This document shows, piece by piece, positions 58,805 through 64,000 of a DNA stretch of 64,000 bases. Made by a program: the position numbers and the translations under genes. The notes beneath the pieces were generated by a model. The model was not told the origin of the DNA and searched no databases. It saw nothing but the letters and a program-made list of their open reading frames with translations. How positions within the stretch are numbered: the stretch's first letter is position 1; each line of letters begins with the position of its first letter. The stretch comes from Neoceratodus forsteri (lineage: Eukaryota; Chordata; Ceratodontiformes; Ceratodontidae): positions 605,836,501 to 605,900,500 of the forward strand of contig JADMNL010000023.1 in the NCBI GenBank assembly GCA_016271365.2, in the 5' to 3' direction.

Positions 58805-58819
58805 AACACTCCACAGCAT

Positions 58820-59917
58820 TCAGGAGTCAGGACACAGCATGGTCAGAACAGTAAGATGCCTTGTCCTGACAATGTCACCCATGGTCACCATCATTCTGAG
58901 ACGCTGCTTCCAAACTCTGAAGCAGCAGCTGCAGCAAATATGTGCCAGTGAGAAAGTGGGCCTCCATCCTAACTGCAACAACTGGTCTCTATCTCCCCAG
59001 ACAGTAATGGTACAAAGACAGACCCCCAAGTCTGTCCTCTAAAGTAAAACAACATTGCTAGATTCCTCCAGCATTCACACCAGGGTGCAGTGGGAACAGT
59101 GAGAGACCGTGGTGCTAAACAAACAAGAGACTAACAGGCTATAGCCCAGGAACACAGGGAGGTTCAACCAGCATTCTGACCTCTGCTTTTCTTTTCAGCC
59201 TTGTTCCTGTAGTCTGTCTGAGCTGAGAGTGACTGTGACAGTGATTCAAGTGTGCGTGAGAATGAGCCACACTCCTGACACTGCACAATTCAGCAACATT
59301 TAAGGATCATTTGACTTTTATATTAAAACTTTAGGACAATAACATTAAGACACTGACTTCACTGAATGTTATATATATGAAGTATTTTACAAATAAAGTT
59401 CATTTGTAATTTAGGTTTCAAATAAATTCAGACATGTACTTGATACATTTCAATTTTATTTGCCTTTTGTTTAACAAATCATTGTGAACTATACTGATTA
59501 TGTGGCAATGCAAACTTCTGTGGGCTAGTGTAGTTCTGGTCTACTAGCCCAGCTAGCTAGTGCAAAACAAAGTTAAGTAGACCCTTGATAGTTGAGGTAC
59601 AGTATAAACACAGATTGCTGCAGTTCAGATTGTTTCCATACAAGAAAGAAAAGCTGAAGAGGGAAATGTATGTGTTTAGGATTCTGATAGTATAGAGAAG
59701 GAAGACAGTAGGGTTTATTCACAGTACATCAGGAAACAAAAAGGTAAAAGTTTGTATTTACATTCCTGGTTTATTTAAGAAAAAAAGAAAATGCTTCCAA
59801 TGTGTCTTGTATGTATTACTTCTTCTTCATATAGGGCTCCATCATATTTTTATGTTTGAGTAAATAAGTATGGCAAGCCATTAGGGACAGAATTCATAAT
59901 CCCTGGCTGTACAGTCA
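58820..59917. other. no gene seen
   Basis: Unique-looking, A/T-rich toward the end. No coding signal. Confidence 0.55.
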
Positions 59918-60799
59918 AACACATACACTACATAGTGAAATACATACATCATATAGTGAAATATATATATCACATAGTGAAATGCATACACAATATGGTG
60001 AACCACATACACTATCTAGTGAAATATATATATCATATCTGAAATATATATATGCTGTATACTAAATATATATATCATATAGTGAAACACATACACTATA
60101 TAGTGAAATGCTTACATTATATAGCTTAAATATGTACACTAGCTACTGAAATCCACATAATGAGTACTGAAAATCCACATACACTATATACTGAAACAAA
60201 AGTACTATGTACTGAAACATATACACTACCTATTGAGATACATACACTACAGACTGAAAATCCATATAAACTATCTACTGAAGCAAATACTCTATACATT
60301 ATAACACATACACTATATATTGAAAAATCTGCACACACTATATACTGAAACAAATACACTATATACTGAAATACATACACTATCTATTGAAGTGCGACAT
60401 CACACGCTGAAAAAGCATATACACTGTCTACTGAAACAAATACACTATATACTAAAACATTTACACTTTATATTGAAATACATACACTACTGAAATAAAT
60501 ACACTATGCATTGAAAAATCTGCATACACTATATAGTGAAACAAATACACTATGTATTAAAACACTTACCCTATGTATTAAAAATGTTTGCATACTTATA
60601 TACTGAAAGAAATATATTACATACTGAAACATACACAGCATATTTAAAAACACATACGTTATATACTGAAACAAATACACTACATGGTGAAATACATACG
60701 CTATGTATTGAAATACATACACTGTAGACTGAAAAATCCACATACTCTATATACTGAAACAAATAAACTATATACTGAAATCGACTACATTCTGAAATT
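59918..60799. repeat. minisatellite, ~21-bp unit, about 40 copies
   Basis: The unit is like atacactatatactgaaaca with substitutions and a 2-4 bp length wobble. Because the period is close to a multiple of three, periodic peptides appear on both strands (for example TLYTETN). These are not genes. Confidence 0.95.
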
Positions 60800-61924
60800 A
60801 CCCTCCCCTTAAATGGCCTGGCCCTGCACTCATTTCCTGTTGCATCTAGGGAGCTGCTGGCATGATGAGAGGATGTCTAAAGCTGCAGAGCAGAAGATAA
60901 ACACAACAGGGCTATTTCTTATTCTACTCTTTGTGGGTTTTACATCATGTTTTGCTTGCACACCTTAATCAAATTTCAGAACATTGTGATGTGACAAGAA
61001 ACTTTAAGAACTAATTTAAAATGCTGTTGTTTATTCTTTCAAATAAGTGCTGCATTCATTTAGTGTTAGACACATTTGTATAGGAAACTAATACTTAGGA
61101 TATTCCTAACACATCACTCTATACCATATAAACATAGTGGATTGCATGCATTTTTCTGAGCTAAAGTTTTGATGAGATTTATGTGTAATTAATTACTGTG
61201 TTGGTCCAGCAACTTATCTGAGCTTGAATGCTTGGGAAGAGTACTGCAGGAGCTGTGAAAGTGTAAGCCAAATGCTTTCCTAGTTTGTACTCTGCTGAGT
61301 TAATTTTGATTTCGCTTTTGTTTTATTTGAATGTTTGTTTAATAAAGGTTCTTGGTTAAGAAAAAATATATATATTTTGCAGCAATTGCTCAGGCTCAAT
61401 TCTCATCAGGAACTCAGCTGGCGTATGCATAATTTGCACTTTCTGTTCTGAATACCTTCACAGCTCCTAACCTCCTCATTACATATCTGTGAAGCATTGC
61501 AAGGTGGACAGAGCTTTATTCACACTTTGTCTCCACTAATAAACCTGCCCTGGTCTAGCCATAGTGCATAGTTATGCTGTTTATATGATATGACTGTGTT
61601 ATTGAGTTTCAGATTCCCAAACTGTGTTTTATTCTTTTCTGTTGAGATGTTTATCTTCTAAGTCACCCATTGACTCCTTGTGCACTGGCCTGTCCATCCC
61701 CATCATCCAAAATAACCAGGACGTATCTGCTCTGAGATCTCTCATGCCCCCATGGTGGGGCCAGGAGGGAGAGGACCATCTGCAAGGAAATACATATTCA
61801 GACAGGAGCAGAGGTTGGTTAGTAGTGCAAAGCCTGTGGCAGGTTGGTGGATTATTTTGGAGGTTTTCTACCTTTAGTTTATCCCCTGGGCAGTTAAGCA
61901 TGCAATGATGCCAATCCAATTAAA
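60800..61924. other. no gene seen
   Basis: Unique-looking sequence. The opposed open frames at 61624-61919 show no recognisable domain. Confidence 0.55.
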
Positions 61925-62165
61925 GGCATGTACTGCTTTGTGCCTGCCTGAGCCCTTCCCATTATGCCACTTAGATGCCCTGCCAGCTGCTCCTCACCTA
62001 GGGTGACTGTTAAAGAGCAGGGTAGTCAGATTCCCATCCCTGAGAGGAAAGCAGTCCCCGAGATGCTCAATGATCTCTCCCACCAGTGAACCCCTGTTTG
62101 ACCCAGGTCCCCCTGAAACCAGGCCACTGGCATGGGAGGCATGGCTACCACCAAGTTGCTGTTAG
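61925..62165 (-). mobile_element. SINE-like retroposon, copy 5 (partial, tentative)
   Basis: gagaggaaagcagtccccga, then gatgctcaatgatc, matches gagaaggagagcagtccttt and gatgctcaatcc of copy 1. The ccaggccactggcatgggag stretch matches the family head in the same orientation. Truncated at its 3' side. Confidence 0.42.
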
Positions 62166-62391
62166 CTCACCAAACTATTTTTATAAGTAAATAAAAACAG
62201 CACTCAGATGAAAGAAGAAATTGTACTTTAGCTACAGTTGTTATAAATATTTATGACATCACAATGTTTTGAAATTGGATAAAAGTTTTCCAAGGAAAAA
62301 CATAAAATAATACATAAAGATGCAGAATAAGAAAATCCATTTTAATTTACTTTCTGCATCTTAAGAGGTATTGGCAGGGATTTTAGTCAAT

Positions 62392-62656
62392 TAGGCCCCA
62401 TTTTCAGAAGGTTACTGGAGTGCTAAACATCTAAGCACTGTGCCATGTGGAGAACAGCATGGTTGAACAGGTGCCATATATTTAGCAGCCCCCAATGCTA
62501 AAATGCTAACCTGATCATGTGCATATGTACTACTAAAGCCTTGCAAATGAGGGATCCCATCCTGCATACAGAGCACAGTGCTATATGAAAGATTTTGAAA
62601 GTGCTTAACAACTGAAATTGCAATATGGTTTACTGCTTCCAAAAATCCTGCCCTCA
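62392..62656. mobile_element. small MITE-like element
   Basis: The ends are aggccccattttcagaagg and, complemented from the right, agggcaggatttttggaag. 265 bp, no coding capacity. The termini resemble those of the elements at 25.3 and 4.6 kb. Confidence 0.5.
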
Positions 62657-63149
62657 TTTGAGCACACAGTGGTGCATATTGTCACCTTACCCCTGGCCAC
62701 CATTCTAATGCTCCCAGGTAGTATACCAAAATGATCCTTGGCATCCAAAGGTTCCACACCCCTGATCACAGTTTAAATGGCTCCAGTTATTATAGTAAAT
62801 GATCCTTGGTGTCTAGTACTTCCGCAGGCATACTAAGCCATGAGTTCATTTCCAGATGCATCCTGGGAGAAGGGAACTTGTACAAGTGGGGCTTAGGTAG
62901 CACAGAAGTTCAAAATACATAAGATACATGGAACAGTGTGGTATACAGCCACAAATTACATTGGGAATAATACATGCAAGATGTGAGAACTTGAATGACA
63001 AGCAAACAATCGACAATGCATATACAGTGCAGTCAGGAGCTAAAGACATTATGCTGGCAATCAAATACAGAGCAGTTTAAATCAACACTAGCTGTAAACA
63101 TTTGTGCATAATGCCTAGAGTGGAAGCATAAGTGCCAAATTATAGCTGT
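62657..63149. other. no gene seen; minisatellite relic
   Basis: atgatccttggcatcc at 62731 and atgatccttggtgtctagta at 62799 look like two decayed units of the element C/E minisatellite. Confidence 0.45.
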
Positions 63150-64000
63150 ACCTAAATTGTAAACAATCCATAGGAGAGCAAGAGGAAAAATTGGAGCAAG
63201 TGCAAGAGGGAGAGGTGAGACCTCTGAAGTGATCTGAAAGAATCTAGGAGGGAGACTGGTGAATGGCTGGGGTGAGAGAGTTCCAGATTTTAGGAAGCGG
63301 TGGCTGAATTTGGCTTTGCTGATGGTTGTGGAAACTGAAGGGACTGCTAGGGTCTGAACATTTCAGCTTCTGATGGTATGGCTGTGGGGGTGGAGAGATA
63401 GGAGGGTAGAGAAACAAACCAGATTGCACACAAAGCTGGTACAGTGGGCATGGTGGCTGTTCATGAGAAGAAAAGGAGAGAGATTTATACATACAACAGT
63501 GATGAGTCCAAGGAGGATAGTTGAGAGTGTAATGGCAGAAATAGTTGAAGAGTATGTTCAGTCTGGCAAAGGTAGTGACTGGGACTGCACTGTAGACCAT
63601 AACTCAAGTCAACGATTGTGAGGATCATTCTCTCAATAATTGCATGGTGTGCTGAAGGTGGGATACAGTCACAGTTCCTGTAAAGTGCACCAGATTGGGG
63701 TGCAGCTTTTGACTATAGCATCCACTTGTTCAGAAAGGTTTAGGTGCTGGTCTAGCCAGATACCAAGATAACTAAAGGTGGTAACATCCTCCACAGGGGG
63801 GCCATCCAGGCTATGGATAGTAGGAAGGGAGAGAGCCTAGACAGTCTGTGCCTTGTGCCAAAGGACATGGAGACAGTCTTCTTGGCATTGAGGAAAAGCT
63901 GATTTGTGCATGGCCAGGGCTGACCTTGATCAAAGTCCATCTGGAGTCTGTGGGCCTGCTGTGAAGAGGACTGTGTCATCCATGTACAGTGGAATGGTTA
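63150..64000 (-). mobile_element. Rex-like LINE RT C-terminal region, continues past the window
   Basis: The minus-strand frame 63979-63752 reads NQLFLNAKKTVSMSFGTRHR, the RT segment after the catalytic motif. A frameshift follows (VTTFSYLGIWLDQ is readable in the next frame). The frame 63600-63244 gives MVYSAVPVTTFARLNILF and NYPPWTHHCCMYKSLSFSS, then KIWNSLTPAI. It resembles the DYGDIIY...FRTHRCVLY end of the Rex-like LINE at 14 kb. The 5' side lies beyond 64000. Confidence 0.75.

Noticed and set aside
60126..60762. Periodic tyrosine/valine- and threonine-rich frames on both strands
   Set aside because: Direct consequence of the ~21-bp minisatellite; both strands are equally open.
1..64000. 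CRISPR array, bacterial operons, ribosomal RNA genes
   Set aside because: No regular short repeats with unique spacers, no dense collinear coding and no rRNA-like sequence; the window is vertebrate repeat DNA.

Overview
The window looks like non-coding, repeat-dense DNA from a vertebrate nuclear genome. No open reading frame reads as a host gene. Every recognisable protein signal is a decayed retrotransposon fragment. The mix is CR1, L2, L1 and Rex-like LINEs, Penelope-like ends, tRNA-derived SINEs with a MIR/CORE-type central motif, and many MITE-like palindromes on a CpG-poor background. That suits a non-mammalian vertebrate with a large genome. An amphibian (perhaps a caecilian), a lungfish or a reptile would fit; the sequence alone does not decide.

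Layout. 1-12.6 kb: mostly unique DNA with three copies of a SINE-like family about 570-590 bp long, a palindromic MITE, an L1 ORF1 relic and CR1 scraps. 12.7-21.8 kb: a run of minus-strand LINEs. One Rex-like LINE is split by a 3.4-kb palindrome whose arms are head-to-head Penelope-like units, each carrying a hammerhead-like motif; the insertion is flanked by a perfect 13-bp target-site duplication. 21.9-27.2 kb: two GC-rich palindromic elements with a ~235-bp tandem array between them, then a ~85-bp tandem array. 27.3-37.4 kb: an L2 copy with a relic 2A-like motif and an internal SINE, two CR1 copies, an unassigned reverse-transcriptase relic and two related hairpins. 37.4-42.7 kb: an L1 ORF2 relic running to its 3' end. 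42.7-50 kb: three long palindromic elements, two of them with minisatellite arms, plus CR1 and L2 pieces. 50-57.3 kb: a widely shared fish/shark LINE-tail-like module, an L2 split by later insertions, more hairpins, CR1 fragments in both orientations and a tRNA-like relic. 57.3-64 kb: the best-preserved SINE-like copy (15-bp target-site duplication), a 0.9-kb array of ~21-bp units, a small MITE and a LINE fragment that runs off the window edge.

Nothing here works together as a pathway. The organisation is historical: old LINEs form the substrate, and palindromic MITEs, Penelope-like units and SINE-like retroposons are nested in them. The most notable signals are the SINE-like family, the nested Penelope-like palindrome, and two hairpin families whose cores can be matched between distant copies.
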